From Acidobacteriota bacterium (GTDB lineage: Bacteria; Acidobacteriota; Blastocatellia; Pyrinomonadales; Pyrinomonadaceae): DNA of 40,398 nt. The stretch lies in contig JAKOVX010000146.1 in assembly GCA_029781855.1 (NCBI GenBank), forward strand, positions 1-40,398, in the 5' to 3' direction. Both the position numbers and the translations under genes were made by a program. Shown piece by piece: positions 7,867 through 16,236 of the stretch. The notes under the pieces are model-generated. The model saw only the letters and a list, made by a program, of their open reading frames with translations, had not been told where the DNA came from and did no database searches. Within the stretch, counting starts at the first letter, position 1. Each line of letters starts with the position of its first letter.

Positions 7867-7896
7867 TTGACTTTTTGGTAAATTTTCGTCTTTAGA
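7867..7896 (+). promoter_or_regulatory. Possible sigma-70 promoter for the regulator
   Basis: TTGACT at 7867 and TTTAGA at 7891, spaced 18 bp, in an A/T-rich stretch 47 bp before the TTG start of the winged-helix regulator. The -35 box is near consensus and the -10 box is weak. This is the only good hexamer pair I see in this gap. Confidence 0.35.
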
Positions 7897-7942
7897 AACC
7901 TGTTAAAGTTTGATTAGAAAGTTACTAGACGGGGCTAACTGA

Positions 7943-10087
7943 TTGGAACAAGGGCAGTTATACAGATTCGGCGAGTTCACTCTCTGCCCCGGCGAACGGA
8001 CGCTTCGCCGGATGGACGAGAATATTGCGCTCACCCCGAAGATGTACGACCTGCTGTTTGTGCTGGTCGAAAATCACGATCGCATCGTCGATAAGGAACT
8101 CCTGCTGCGGACGGTCTGGCCGGACAGCTTTGTCGAGGAAGGCAACATTACTTTTAACATCCGGCAGCTTCGCGTTGCCCTGGGTGATGATGCTCAGTCG
8201 CCTCAATTCATCGAAACGATCCCTCGTCGGGGCTACCGATTCATAGCAAAGGTCGATACGGTCGATGCGGGTGTCGAAAATGCGAGCGGGCCGGCGGACG
8301 CCGTTGAACGGGAGACGCGAACTTCACCGGCGTGGTATGCTTCACGCCCGATCCTCGTCATCGCGGTATCCCTGATCGTTATTGCCGTGATGGGTTCGGT
8401 CGTCTGGTATTCGCGCAGCGGCCCGGCCCGGGGAACGCCAATACTTTCGGCCCCCTTCGCTGCGGAAAAATTGTCGACCGATGGCCGCGTTTTTCATGCT
8501 GTGATCTCACCTGACGGAAAGACGATGGTTTACGTTCACCGCGACAGCGTCAACCAGAGTCTGTGGCTCCGCCAGCTCGATACCTCGAACAACGTTCAGA
8601 TTATCCCGCCGTCAGAAAGCTTCTATGGCGGGCTCGCAATGTCTCCGGACGGAAGGTCGGTCTATTTCACCCGTGGATCGACGCCTCGGCGCGGGCAACA
8701 GCTCGATGTTTATCGCGTGCCCATTGTCGGAGGCGTGCCGCAGAAGGTCATCAGCGAAACACAGGGTTGGATCAGCGTTTCTCCCGACGCAAGCAAGCTC
8801 TCGTTTGTACGCTGTAATCGCAATAGCGACGATTATTGCTCGCTGTGGATCGCCGACGCTGCCGACGGGAAGAACGAGCGCAAGCTGGTTTCGCGGCAAC
8901 GTCCGTTTCGGATCAGCGATAACAAGATCTCTCCCGACGGCCGAAAGATCGCGTTCGCCGTCGGGCAGTCGCGGACCGCATCAAACGACTTCAGCTTTAA
9001 GGAGGTCGATGTTCAAACCGGCGAGGAACGTGACCTGACGGCTGAAAGATTCTTCAATATCAATTATGTGGCGTGGCTTCCGGATCAGAGCGGCTGGCTG
9101 ATAACCGCTCGAAAATTGCCCGACAAAAGCTATCGGATCTGGCACGTTTCGGCCGCGACCGGCGAGACGTCGATATTGACGGCCGACTCGGAAACGTACA
9201 ATCGGCTCAGCCTCGACGCAAAGGGCGATCTGCTCATTGCGACCAAGATCGACGCCGATTTCAACCTAAACATCTACCAGTCCAACGATGCGAACGCCTC
9301 GCCGAAAACGCTGGCCAATGCATCGAACGTATCGTTTGCCCCGAACGGGAAGATCGTCTATTCGTCGCTGATGACCGGCGATCACGAAATATGGATCAGC
9401 GGCCCGGACGGCAGCGACCAGCGCCAGCTGACCAATGATCCGGCCGACGACCTGTCGCCGATAGTCTCAAAGGACAATAAATATATCTTCTTCGAGTCGA
9501 ACCGGACGGGCGTGGTCCACGTCTGGCGAATGGACATAGACGGGACAAACCAAACGCAGATCACGACCGAGGAGGGCGGTTTCCCGATCTGGACGTCGCC
9601 CGACGGACAATGGCTCTATTACCGTTCGGGGCTGCATAATTCGCTGCGACGGGTGTCGCTCCAGGACCGCAAAGAGGAGTTGGTATATGACTCGGCAAGC
9701 GTGGATTTTGCGCTATCGCCGGACACGGCGCGAATAGTGCTTACGCGGGAGACCGACGGGAACTACTCCTTTTCGATCATTGCTCTCGCCGACGGGAAGA
9801 CCGAGACGGCGTTCCCGTCGCCCGATCCGGCAAGGCACCCGGTTTACGTCCTTTGGTCGCCCGACGGGAAGACGATCGCCGTCGTCCTTGAGGACGAATC
9901 TCACGAAAACCGGAGCGTTTGGTATCTGGATATTGACGGAGCAAAGCCCCGCCGGATAGCGGATCTGCGGCCGGGCGAAATATCGGAGCTCTCCGGCATG
10001 GCCCTCTCCTACGACTCAAAGAGTTTTGCTGTGGTCCAGGGCACGTGGAACCACGATGCGGTCCTGATCAAGGGCCTAAAACCGTGA
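7943..10087 (+). CDS. Membrane-anchored winged-helix regulator with TolB-like propeller
   Basis: 714 residues in three parts. Residues 1-105 are an OmpR/CadC-type winged helix (YRFGEFTLCPGERTLRR, the LTPKMYDLLFVLVENHDRIV recognition region, VWPDSFVEEGNITFNIRQLR, FIETIPRRGYRFIA). Residues 136-156 are one transmembrane helix (PILVIAVSLIVIAVMGSVVW). The remainder is a beta-propeller of repeated PD40/TolB blades with SPDG or SPD motifs (ISPDGKTMVYV, MSPDGRSVYF, WTSPDGQWLYY, WSPDGKTIAVV). This architecture is common in Acidobacteriota: a ToxR-like one-component regulator that senses outside the membrane and binds DNA inside; the ligand is not known. The start is TTG 7943, giving the full DNA-binding domain. 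It is divergent from the minus-strand row 4077-7778, whose control is an obvious candidate role. Confidence 0.92.
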   Translation: MEQGQLYRFGEFTLCPGERTLRRMDENIALTPKMYDLLFVLVENHDRIVDKELLLRTVWPDSFVEEGNITFNIRQLRVALGDDAQSPQFIETIPRRGYRFIAKVDTVDAGVENASGPADAVERETRTSPAWYASRPILVIAVSLIVIAVMGSVVWYSRSGPARGTPILSAPFAAEKLSTDGRVFHAVISPDGKTMVYVHRDSVNQSLWLRQLDTSNNVQIIPPSESFYGGLAMSPDGRSVYFTRGSTPRRGQQLDVYRVPIVGGVPQKVISETQGWISVSPDASKLSFVRCNRNSDDYCSLWIADAADGKNERKLVSRQRPFRISDNKISPDGRKIAFAVGQSRTASNDFSFKEVDVQTGEERDLTAERFFNINYVAWLPDQSGWLITARKLPDKSYRIWHVSAATGETSILTADSETYNRLSLDAKGDLLIATKIDADFNLNIYQSNDANASPKTLANASNVSFAPNGKIVYSSLMTGDHEIWISGPDGSDQRQLTNDPADDLSPIVSKDNKYIFFESNRTGVVHVWRMDIDGTNQTQITTEEGGFPIWTSPDGQWLYYRSGLHNSLRRVSLQDRKEELVYDSASVDFALSPDTARIVLTRETDGNYSFSIIALADGKTETAFPSPDPARHPVYVLWSPDGKTIAVVLEDESHENRSVWYLDIDGAKPRRIADLRPGEISELSGMALSYDSKSFAVVQGTWNHDAVLIKGLKP

Positions 10088-10137
10088 CCCTTCGCTGAGA
10101 GCAAAGCCGTCCGGCAGCGACAGGAGGCGATACCCGC

Positions 10138-12378
10138 TTAAAAATGAAAGCGCCGGCGGACCTGTATGTAGATCTGCCGTGGCTCGACAAAATGCGTACC
10201 TCCGAAGGTTTCGCTGTTGTCCAGCAGGAACCGTGAATTTGCGACATTCACCGCCTGCACAGAGATCGTCCACTTATCGCCAAACCTACGTCCAAAGCTT
10301 AGGTCAAGGAGCGTGTGCCCGGGCAAGTGGTTCGGGCCCTCGCCGTCAAGAAAGCCCGATCCGTAGCGAACGCTGGCCGAGAGATACGCCTTAAAACCGA
10401 GGTCGGTCGTGAAATTGACGTTGAACGTATTTCGCTGATCGTGGTCGAGGAAAAAATAACCGCCTTCCGGCTGCTCGAAGTCGGTCAAACCGCCCGAGAC
10501 AGCTCCTTTGCCTTCAGCGATTTGGTTCGAATAAACGAACGATATCCTTGCCCGACCCAACACGAGCGGCGATTTCACGGTCACCTCGAATCCGCGGATG
10601 CGTGCCCGTTCGATCGTCAAAGGAAAGAATATGTTGGAATTTCCGAGCGCGTTGTGGTCGAAGAAATTCCGGACCATAGTTTGGAAATAGTCGGACGCGA
10701 CGACCCAGCCTTTTACCGGAACGGATATGCCGAGCTGATATTCCTCGTCACGCTCGCCTCGCAGCGGAATAATTCCGAAACCCTGATCGATGACATATTC
10801 GAGCAGCGGCCCTGAGACCGTCGTCAGCGGCGGAGCCTGATAGTATCGCCCGTAGAACCCGTGTAGGACGACATTGGCACGCGGCACCCGGACCGCAAAA
10901 CCGACACGTGGGCTCGTCGAGTTCTCCGTGATCGACCCGTGAAAATGCGTGAATCTCACGCCGCCCGTAAGCGTCAGCCACGAAACCGGTTTGAATTGGT
11001 CCTCGGCGAATGCTGCCTGCAGGCCGCCTGACGGCCGGTCGGCCCGCGTCAGGTTGACGGGACCGGTTAGCTCGTCGATCCCGGTGACCGCAAAGAGCGT
11101 TCTGTCACGCTGGAAGAAGCCGTAATAACCGATCTTGGCATTGTGCCGCTCGGTCAACAAACTCAGTACCGCCTGGCCGCCGGCGTATTCCGACGTGCGC
11201 TCGCTGCGGGCTGACACCGGCATGTCGTTCGGCCCGCCGATAAAGTCGGCTCGGTTGTAGTGGTAGAACGGCGATCCCGTAAATACCACACTCGTGCCGA
11301 ACGTATGCACCCAGGAGAAATTAAAGAATCCGTCGCGTTCGCGTTCGACGTCACGGACACCGAGATCCTGTGCCTCGCGGTCGTTCGGCACACGGAAAAT
11401 GTCGCGACGCAGAGCCGTGACCAGACGAAGCTCATCATTCGTCGACGGGTGGTATAAGAACGAACCGAATCCGCCAAATCCGTTCTCCGCATCGTTTATG
11501 ACGTCGGCAGTCGGGGTCTCGAGGCCATAATCGCTGCGGTTCCCGGACAGGCTCAGGTAGTACGCGAACCGCTTGGTGTGGTCCCCGAAATTCACCTGCG
11601 CGGCGCCCTGGCGGAAATTACCGAAGCTTGCGACGATCTCGCCCTCGCGGTTTCGTTCGAATCCGCTGCGCGGAACGACGTTGAAAACCGCGTAGGTACG
11701 GTCGCCGTTCTCCGCCGAATAACCACCCCGCTGGACCTCGACGTAATCCATATCCTTAGGGTCGAACTGCGCTCCGACCGTATCGGCGATGTTTGTATTC
11801 GGCACTGGGACGCCGTCGATGAGCCATGTCACCTGATGTCCGCCGCGGACGTGCAATTGGTTGTGCGTCATGTAGGCACCGGGAACATTGTTTGTAATAA
11901 AGGCAAGGCTGTTTGTGCGGTCGGCCCCTGGCATGTGCTCGATCTCGTCACGGCTGACGAGCGTTGTCGGCCGCGGCGGGTCCGAGATGAGGCGATCGGG
12001 AGACAATTCAACCTCGACCTGTTGCGTGATCGGTGCGATCTTCAGGTCAAATTCGATCATCGGTGCATTATCGGAGACGACAATCACCGACCGCTCGAGC
12101 CTACTAAAACCTTTCTGCTCGACACTCAACGTGTATTCGCCGAGCGGCACCGCCCGAAATACAAACTCGCCCACGCCGGACGTTTGAGCCGTCCGTACAA
12201 AATACGATGTGCGGGAACGCAAAGTGACCGTGGCGCCCGCAACAGGAGCCTCTTGAGGATCGCGAACCACGCCGCGAACGTCCCCCGCAAACGACGCAAA
12301 GGCCGCCGTCGAACAAAATAAGATAAGTGCGATCCAGCAAATGGGCTTTGGAACGCGATAATTATGAATGCTTTTCAA
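10138..12378 (-). CDS. TonB-dependent receptor with carboxypeptidase-regulatory-like domain
   Basis: 746 residues. A signal peptide (CWIALILFCSTAAFASFA) is followed by a CarboxypepD_reg domain at residues about 33-110 (VRGVVRDPQEAPVAGATVTL, GEYTLSVEQKGF). A plug domain follows (about 115-235: PDRLISDPPRPTTLVSRDEI, VTWLIDGVPVPNT, YVEVQRGGYSAENG), and then a 22-strand-type barrel ending RRRFHF with the terminal Phe expected for outer-membrane insertion. No clear TonB box is seen. These receptors import siderophores, vitamins or glycans; the substrate is unknown. The start is TTG 12378, supported by AAGGGAGAAACAA before it. It converges with the regulator gene, 50 bp away, and lies 77 bp downstream of the small membrane-protein gene. 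Confidence 0.92.
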   Translation of the reverse strand: MKSIHNYRVPKPICWIALILFCSTAAFASFAGDVRGVVRDPQEAPVAGATVTLRSRTSYFVRTAQTSGVGEFVFRAVPLGEYTLSVEQKGFSRLERSVIVVSDNAPMIEFDLKIAPITQQVEVELSPDRLISDPPRPTTLVSRDEIEHMPGADRTNSLAFITNNVPGAYMTHNQLHVRGGHQVTWLIDGVPVPNTNIADTVGAQFDPKDMDYVEVQRGGYSAENGDRTYAVFNVVPRSGFERNREGEIVASFGNFRQGAAQVNFGDHTKRFAYYLSLSGNRSDYGLETPTADVINDAENGFGGFGSFLYHPSTNDELRLVTALRRDIFRVPNDREAQDLGVRDVERERDGFFNFSWVHTFGTSVVFTGSPFYHYNRADFIGGPNDMPVSARSERTSEYAGGQAVLSLLTERHNAKIGYYGFFQRDRTLFAVTGIDELTGPVNLTRADRPSGGLQAAFAEDQFKPVSWLTLTGGVRFTHFHGSITENSTSPRVGFAVRVPRANVVLHGFYGRYYQAPPLTTVSGPLLEYVIDQGFGIIPLRGERDEEYQLGISVPVKGWVVASDYFQTMVRNFFDHNALGNSNIFFPLTIERARIRGFEVTVKSPLVLGRARISFVYSNQIAEGKGAVSGGLTDFEQPEGGYFFLDHDQRNTFNVNFTTDLGFKAYLSASVRYGSGFLDGEGPNHLPGHTLLDLSFGRRFGDKWTISVQAVNVANSRFLLDNSETFGGTHFVEPRQIYIQVRRRFHF

Positions 12379-12455
12379 TTGTTTCTCCCTTGATCAAAAC
12401 CCGCGGAAAAGCACGACGGCCTTCAGGAAACCTGAATACGGACCGGTGCCGGCTC

Positions 12456-13025
12456 TCAGAGAGATACAGGCGGGCCGCGGGGAACAAAAGATACTGGGTG
12501 CGCGTCCGGGCAGGAAAAGTTCGTTGTCCGAAGGCAATTTTCAACAGCGGCCGCGAATAAGAAAAGCGGCGTTCGATACGACAGATCTGATGTACCAACG
12601 AAGACATTTCGGGGGCGGGTCTCGCCGGCCGCAGCGTTCGCCCCGGGTCTTTCCGCCGATCCCGGAGCAGGCGTTTGCGGCGGCGGCGAATGCTGCGAAA
12701 ACGCTTCTTCGCCTATCGCCGCGAATTTAAGGAAGAAATCCCCGCTCGAAGCTACCTTGAACCCGCCCGCGCCAGCGCGTCTGGAAACAGCACGCAGGAA
12801 CGCGGCCTTGATCGCCCCCGGCATACAGTAGCTCGAAATGTCGAATTGCTGTGCGGTGGGTTCAGGTGCCTTGGAAACCCATTGTCTCTGGAGCGGACAG
12901 AAGACAAGCCCGACCGAAGTGGGTGATCCGGCGGCTATCACCGGAATCCAAACGAGTACGATACACGCGAGCCAAATCGCTGCTCCAAACGAACGGATAG
13001 CCTTTTTGCATGAAGTATCTTTCAA
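12456..13025 (-). CDS. Small exported or membrane-anchored protein, unknown
   Basis: About 189 residues from the TTG at 13025. An N-terminal anchor or signal (AAIWLACIVLVWIPVIAAG) is followed by the motif LVFCPLQRQWVSK and a cysteine in SSYCMPG. A low-complexity Ala/Pro/Arg region and a second hydrophobic segment (TPLFLFAAAVENC) close the protein. The FCPLQ-x-x-WV motif looks familiar from acidobacterial exported proteins, but I know no name or function for it. The start is uncertain: the open frame extends to a TTG at 13112, with a GTG at 13058; 13025 was chosen because it puts the charged residues right before the helix. It is on the same strand as, and 77 bp upstream of, the TonB receptor, so the two may be co-transcribed. 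The C-terminal half may be poorly conserved. Confidence 0.55.
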   Translation of the reverse strand: MKDTSCKKAIRSFGAAIWLACIVLVWIPVIAAGSPTSVGLVFCPLQRQWVSKAPEPTAQQFDISSYCMPGAIKAAFLRAVSRRAGAGGFKVASSGDFFLKFAAIGEEAFSQHSPPPQTPAPGSAERPGANAAAGETRPRNVFVGTSDLSYRTPLFLFAAAVENCLRTTNFSCPDAHPVSFVPRGPPVSL

Positions 13026-13249
13026 TGCGAACCCACGAACTGACCGGTTTCGCGTCACATTAATGAATGGACTGTGATGTATTAAAATATCGTTTCTCGC
13101 CGGAAAGAGCAATCCCCGCCGATGTACCCATGTATTCGTGTGGATCGCAATGGTGGAGACAGTTTGCTCACTTAACGAGAGCGGGAGCTTTTCGGCGCGG
13201 GCCGATTGTGGTAAAACTTTGATATTCCATTCTTGTCCGGCGGATAACG

Positions 13250-13798
13250 ATGAACCAGCTAGACGGCGTAACTGTGGCGTATGTCGCCCTCGGGTCGAAC
13301 CTCGGGGACAGGGCGGGCAATCTTCTATTGGCCGTTAGAGGCCTGATGGAGGCAAGTTTTCACGTGAACAAGCTGTCGCCGGTCTATGAAACTGAGCCAG
13401 TCGGGATCGACACTGAGCACCGGTTCCTGAATATGGTCGCCGAGATCCACCTGACAAACGTCAGCCCGACCCAGATGATGGCTCGCATACTGCGGATCGA
13501 ATACCTGCTCGGGCGAACCGAGAAATCCAAAAAGAAGCCGCGGACCGTCGATATCGACATCCTTTTTTTCGGCGATGTGCAGATGGATACCGAGTTTCTC
13601 GTGCTGCCGCACCCGCGGCTGCATTTGCGAAGGTTCGTCCTGAAACCGCTTTCTAAACTCGCGCCGAATTTTGTCCATCCGACCCTGCACAAGGAGATCG
13701 CCGACCTCCTCGAAGAATGTCCTGATGATTCGGAAGTGAAAAGGTGGAAACCGAATGCTCGCTTAAGCGAGCAGTTGGCAGTTGGCGGAGAGCAGTAG
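13250..13798 (+). CDS. folK: HPPK, folate biosynthesis kinase
   Basis: 182 residues. 2-amino-4-hydroxy-6-hydroxymethyldihydropteridine diphosphokinase transfers pyrophosphate from ATP to the pterin before dihydropteroate synthesis. Family motifs are all present: VALGSNLGDR at the N-terminus, SPVYETEPVG, FLNMVAEI, RTVDIDILFFG (the metal-binding D-x-D) and LPHPRLHLRRFVLKPL. The core ends near KRW about residue 165. The last residues (LSEQLAVGGEQ) are encoded by a palindromic repeat element starting at 13757, so the native tail has been replaced or extended by it. First of a plus-strand run with panB and panC, 120 bp upstream of panB. Confidence 0.95.
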   Translation: MNQLDGVTVAYVALGSNLGDRAGNLLLAVRGLMEASFHVNKLSPVYETEPVGIDTEHRFLNMVAEIHLTNVSPTQMMARILRIEYLLGRTEKSKKKPRTVDIDILFFGDVQMDTEFLVLPHPRLHLRRFVLKPLSKLAPNFVHPTLHKEIADLLEECPDDSEVKRWKPNARLSEQLAVGGEQ

Positions 13799-13864
13799 GC
13801 GGTCTTTGGTCTTTGATTTTTGATTATTCTGCTTACTGCTCACTGCTTACCGCTTACTGCTTCT
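13757..13864. repeat. Imperfect palindromic element overlapping folK 3' end
   Basis: It starts with the perfect 16-bp palindrome GCTCGCTTAAGCGAGC (13757-13772). A left arm follows that repeats AGTTGGC/AGCAGTAGGC (13773-13802), then an A/T-rich loop, then a right arm of repeated CTGCTTACTG/ACTGCTTACC (13830-13863). The right arm read on the other strand gives the same GCAGTAAGC-type words, so the arms pair imperfectly. The 14-mer AGTTGGCAGTTGGC recurs at 17627-17640. The folK stop codon (13796-13798) lies inside the left arm. Confidence 0.8.
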
Positions 13865-13918
13865 ACGCACATTGTCCTAGACTTAAATCCAACAAACCGC
13901 TAGACTTGTGTCAAATTT

Positions 13919-14779
13919 ATGGCATATCTACAGCCTGACAAGCCCGGTAAGGTTTATTTGCCCGCGATCCGCACGGCAAAGGAAAACGGCGAAAAGCTCG
14001 TCTGCCTGACGGCGTACGATTACCCGACGGCACGGATCGTGGATGAGGCCGGCGTCGATATGATCCTCGTCGGCGACAGCATCGGCAACGTCATTCACGG
14101 CTACGGCAACACGATCCCGGTCTCGCTCGACGAGATCACGTCCGCCTGTATCGCCGTCAAACGCGGCACCGAACGGGCGATGGTGATAGCGGACATGCCG
14201 TTCGGCACGTACCACATCAGCGAGAACGAGAGCGTTAAGAACGCCCTTCGGCTAATGAAATACGGCGGCGCCGAGGCGGTCAAGCTCGAGGGCGGACGAA
14301 ACCGCGTCGATCTGGTCAAACGCCTCGTAAACGAAGAGATACCGGTCGTAGCGCACATAGGTTTGACGCCGCAATCGGTCTACAAAATGGGCGGTTACCG
14401 CGTTCAGGGCCGTACGCCAGAGCAGGCAAAAATGCTGATCGAGGACGCGAAAATGCTTGAGGACGCAGGAGCTTTCGCGATCGTGCTCGAGCTTGTGCCC
14501 CGCGAGGTCGCCGCGATCGTCACCAAGGAACTCGAGATCTCCACGATCGGCATCGGTGCCGGCGCCGAGTGCGATATTCAGGTGCTCGTCCTGCACGATC
14601 TGGTCGGGATGACGTTTGGGCGGCTGCCGCGGTTCGTCAGGCAATACGCCGATGTCAGCAACGTAATGACCGAGGCCATAAAAAAATGGTCCAGCGATGT
14701 CAAAACAGGAGCCTATCCCGACGACAGCGAATCGTACGGCCTGACCGAAGAGTCACTCTCGGAGCTAAAATCACTCTAA
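13919..14779 (+). CDS. panB: Ketopantoate hydroxymethyltransferase
   Basis: 286 residues. PanB adds a hydroxymethyl group from methylene-tetrahydrofolate to 2-oxoisovalerate, the first committed step to pantothenate and CoA. The signatures are plain: CLTAYDYPTARIVDEAGVDM, LVGDSIGNVIHGYGNT, VIADMPFGTYH, GGAEAVKLEGG, VVAHIGLTPQSV, and ISTIGIGAGAECDIQVLVLHDLVG. The metal-binding Asp residues (in GDS and ADMPF) and the lysine of VKLEGG are present. ATG 13919 gives the expected length. The stop is immediately followed by the panC start, so the two are translated as a pair. The upstream neighbour folK also serves one-carbon/folate metabolism. Confidence 0.97.
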   Translation: MAYLQPDKPGKVYLPAIRTAKENGEKLVCLTAYDYPTARIVDEAGVDMILVGDSIGNVIHGYGNTIPVSLDEITSACIAVKRGTERAMVIADMPFGTYHISENESVKNALRLMKYGGAEAVKLEGGRNRVDLVKRLVNEEIPVVAHIGLTPQSVYKMGGYRVQGRTPEQAKMLIEDAKMLEDAGAFAIVLELVPREVAAIVTKELEISTIGIGAGAECDIQVLVLHDLVGMTFGRLPRFVRQYADVSNVMTEAIKKWSSDVKTGAYPDDSESYGLTEESLSELKSL

Positions 14780-15634
14780 ATGGAAATCATCAACCGCCGA
14801 CAACGCATGTTCTCGATCTCTCGCAAGTTGAGGCGCGAGGCGAAGTCGGTCGGCTTCGTGCCGACAATGGGAGCTCTGCACGAAGGGCACATTTCGCTTG
14901 TCCGCGAGGCGAGGGCTTCATGCGACGTGGTGATCGTGTCGATATTCGTCAACCCGTCGCAATTCAACGACCCCGGCGACCTCGAACGCTATCCGCGCGA
15001 CCTGACTGCGGACGCTGCGATCCTCGCGGCGCATGAGGTCGATTATATTTTTGCCCCCGAGCAGAGCGAGATATATCCGGAGGGATTTTCGACATTCGTG
15101 ACGGTTGCGGGGCTTTCGGACCGGCTCGAGGGCGAATCGCGGCCTGGGCATTTTCGCGGCGTGGCGACGGTCGTAACGATCCTGTTGAACACGATCCGTG
15201 CGGACCGAGCGTATTTCGGCCAAAAGGACGCTCAACAGGTAGCGGTGATCAAGCGTCTCGTGCTCGACCTCGGGTTTGAGACCGAGGTGGTAGTTCTGCC
15301 GACCGTTCGCGAAGAATCCGGGTTGGCCCTTTCGTCGCGAAACGCCCTACTCTCAGACGAGCAGCGAAAGGCTGCCGTTGTCATCATAAACGGCCTTCGC
15401 GAGGCGAAACTCGCTTTCAAGAAAGGTGAACGAAATGCCGCAGCGTTGACCGAGATAGTCAAACGCGTGATCGGAGCAGAACCGCTCGCGAGCCTGGAAT
15501 ATGTCGCTGTGGTTGACCGCGATTCCCTGCAACCTGTTGAAAAGGTTGGAGATGACGAGGTTTTGATCGCCGCGGCGGTGCATTTTGGCTCGATCCGGCT
15601 GATCGACAACGTGATCCTGAATCGGAAGCAGTAG
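14780..15634 (+). CDS. panC: Pantothenate synthetase
   Basis: 284 residues. PanC condenses pantoate and beta-alanine with ATP through a pantoyl-adenylate. It is a Rossmann-type adenylyltransferase with the HxGH motif in FVPTMGALHEGHISLVREAR, the substrate loop VSIFVNPSQFNDPGDLERYPR, GHFRGVATVV, YFGQKDAQQVAVIKR, and the KMSKS-like LALSSRNALLS. The C-terminal dimerisation domain follows (about 185-284). The ATG directly abuts the panB TAA, which indicates one transcript and coupled translation. Nothing unusual was seen. Confidence 0.97.
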   Translation: MEIINRRQRMFSISRKLRREAKSVGFVPTMGALHEGHISLVREARASCDVVIVSIFVNPSQFNDPGDLERYPRDLTADAAILAAHEVDYIFAPEQSEIYPEGFSTFVTVAGLSDRLEGESRPGHFRGVATVVTILLNTIRADRAYFGQKDAQQVAVIKRLVLDLGFETEVVVLPTVREESGLALSSRNALLSDEQRKAAVVIINGLREAKLAFKKGERNAAALTEIVKRVIGAEPLASLEYVAVVDRDSLQPVEKVGDDEVLIAAAVHFGSIRLIDNVILNRKQ

Positions 15635-15678
15635 TTCGGCATCAAACTTGCATCCAATGAGTGTAGGAACGGTCACTT

Positions 15679-16203
15679 ATGGCGTTCCGCAAATATATGA
15701 AGACACTTAAAGGTTTCATTTCGATCTTGATCGTGACGCTTGTGCTCGCACTTTCAGCGTTCTCGCAGACCGTTTTGACCAAACTCGACGGCGGCAAGGT
15801 GGATATCGAGGCCCACAACGGCAAGGTGGTCGTCCTCGCGATCGGCGCCACGTGGCTGCCGCTGTCAGAGAACGAAGCTGTTTTCACGAATATTCTGGCC
15901 AAGAAATATGCCGCTAAGAATGTGGTGATCTATTTCGTCGCGACGGACTCGCTGTTGCCCAAATCTAAGAATTACGCCAGCAACGCGGATGTGCAGAAAT
16001 TCGCGAGTGAGCAGAAATTGGGTGTGACGATCCTACGTGACCCTGACGGAGCGTTGACGGTCAAGAAATTTAACCTTGAGCAGATACCGTCATTCGTTAT
16101 TCTCGACAAGCAGGGTAATATGTCGGGCTCGCCCTTTGGCGGCATCGACCCCAAATACGACCTGACGATACCGCTGTCAAAAGCGATCGACAAACTTCTC
16201 TAA
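15679..16203 (+). CDS. Exported thioredoxin-fold protein lacking the CxxC
   Basis: 174 residues. A signal peptide (ILIVTLVLALSAFSQ) is followed by a TlpA/redoxin-like fold: VVVLAIGATW, KNVVIYFVATDSLLP, LGVTILRDPDG, and the cis-proline loop LEQIPSFVILDKQG (P137). Where TlpA-type proteins have W-C-x-x-C, this one reads W59-L60-P61-L62-S63; both catalytic cysteines are gone and no other cysteine is present. It therefore cannot do thiol-disulfide exchange and may be a binding or chaperone-like derivative. The start at 15679 has AGGAAC upstream; a second ATG at 15697 is possible. It lies 44 bp behind panC and is followed by a strong terminator, so it probably closes the folK-panBC unit. Confidence 0.82.
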   Translation: MAFRKYMKTLKGFISILIVTLVLALSAFSQTVLTKLDGGKVDIEAHNGKVVVLAIGATWLPLSENEAVFTNILAKKYAAKNVVIYFVATDSLLPKSKNYASNADVQKFASEQKLGVTILRDPDGALTVKKFNLEQIPSFVILDKQGNMSGSPFGGIDPKYDLTIPLSKAIDKLL

Positions 16204-16209
16204 ACTTCG

Positions 16210-16236
16210 AGGCCCGGTTCAAAACCCGGGCCTTTT
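16210..16236 (+). terminator. Intrinsic terminator
   Basis: Stem AGGCCCGG (16210-16217) with CCGGGCCT (16226-16233), followed by TTT. It is placed 6 bp behind the stop of the thioredoxin-fold gene. The 3' end of the convergent maf gene (stop at 16219-16221) runs into the hairpin, so the terminator and the last codons of maf share sequence. Confidence 0.8.

Noticed and set aside
11578..12321. 247-codon plus-strand frame opposite the TonB receptor
   Set aside because: Antisense shadow inside the plug and regulatory domains of the receptor.
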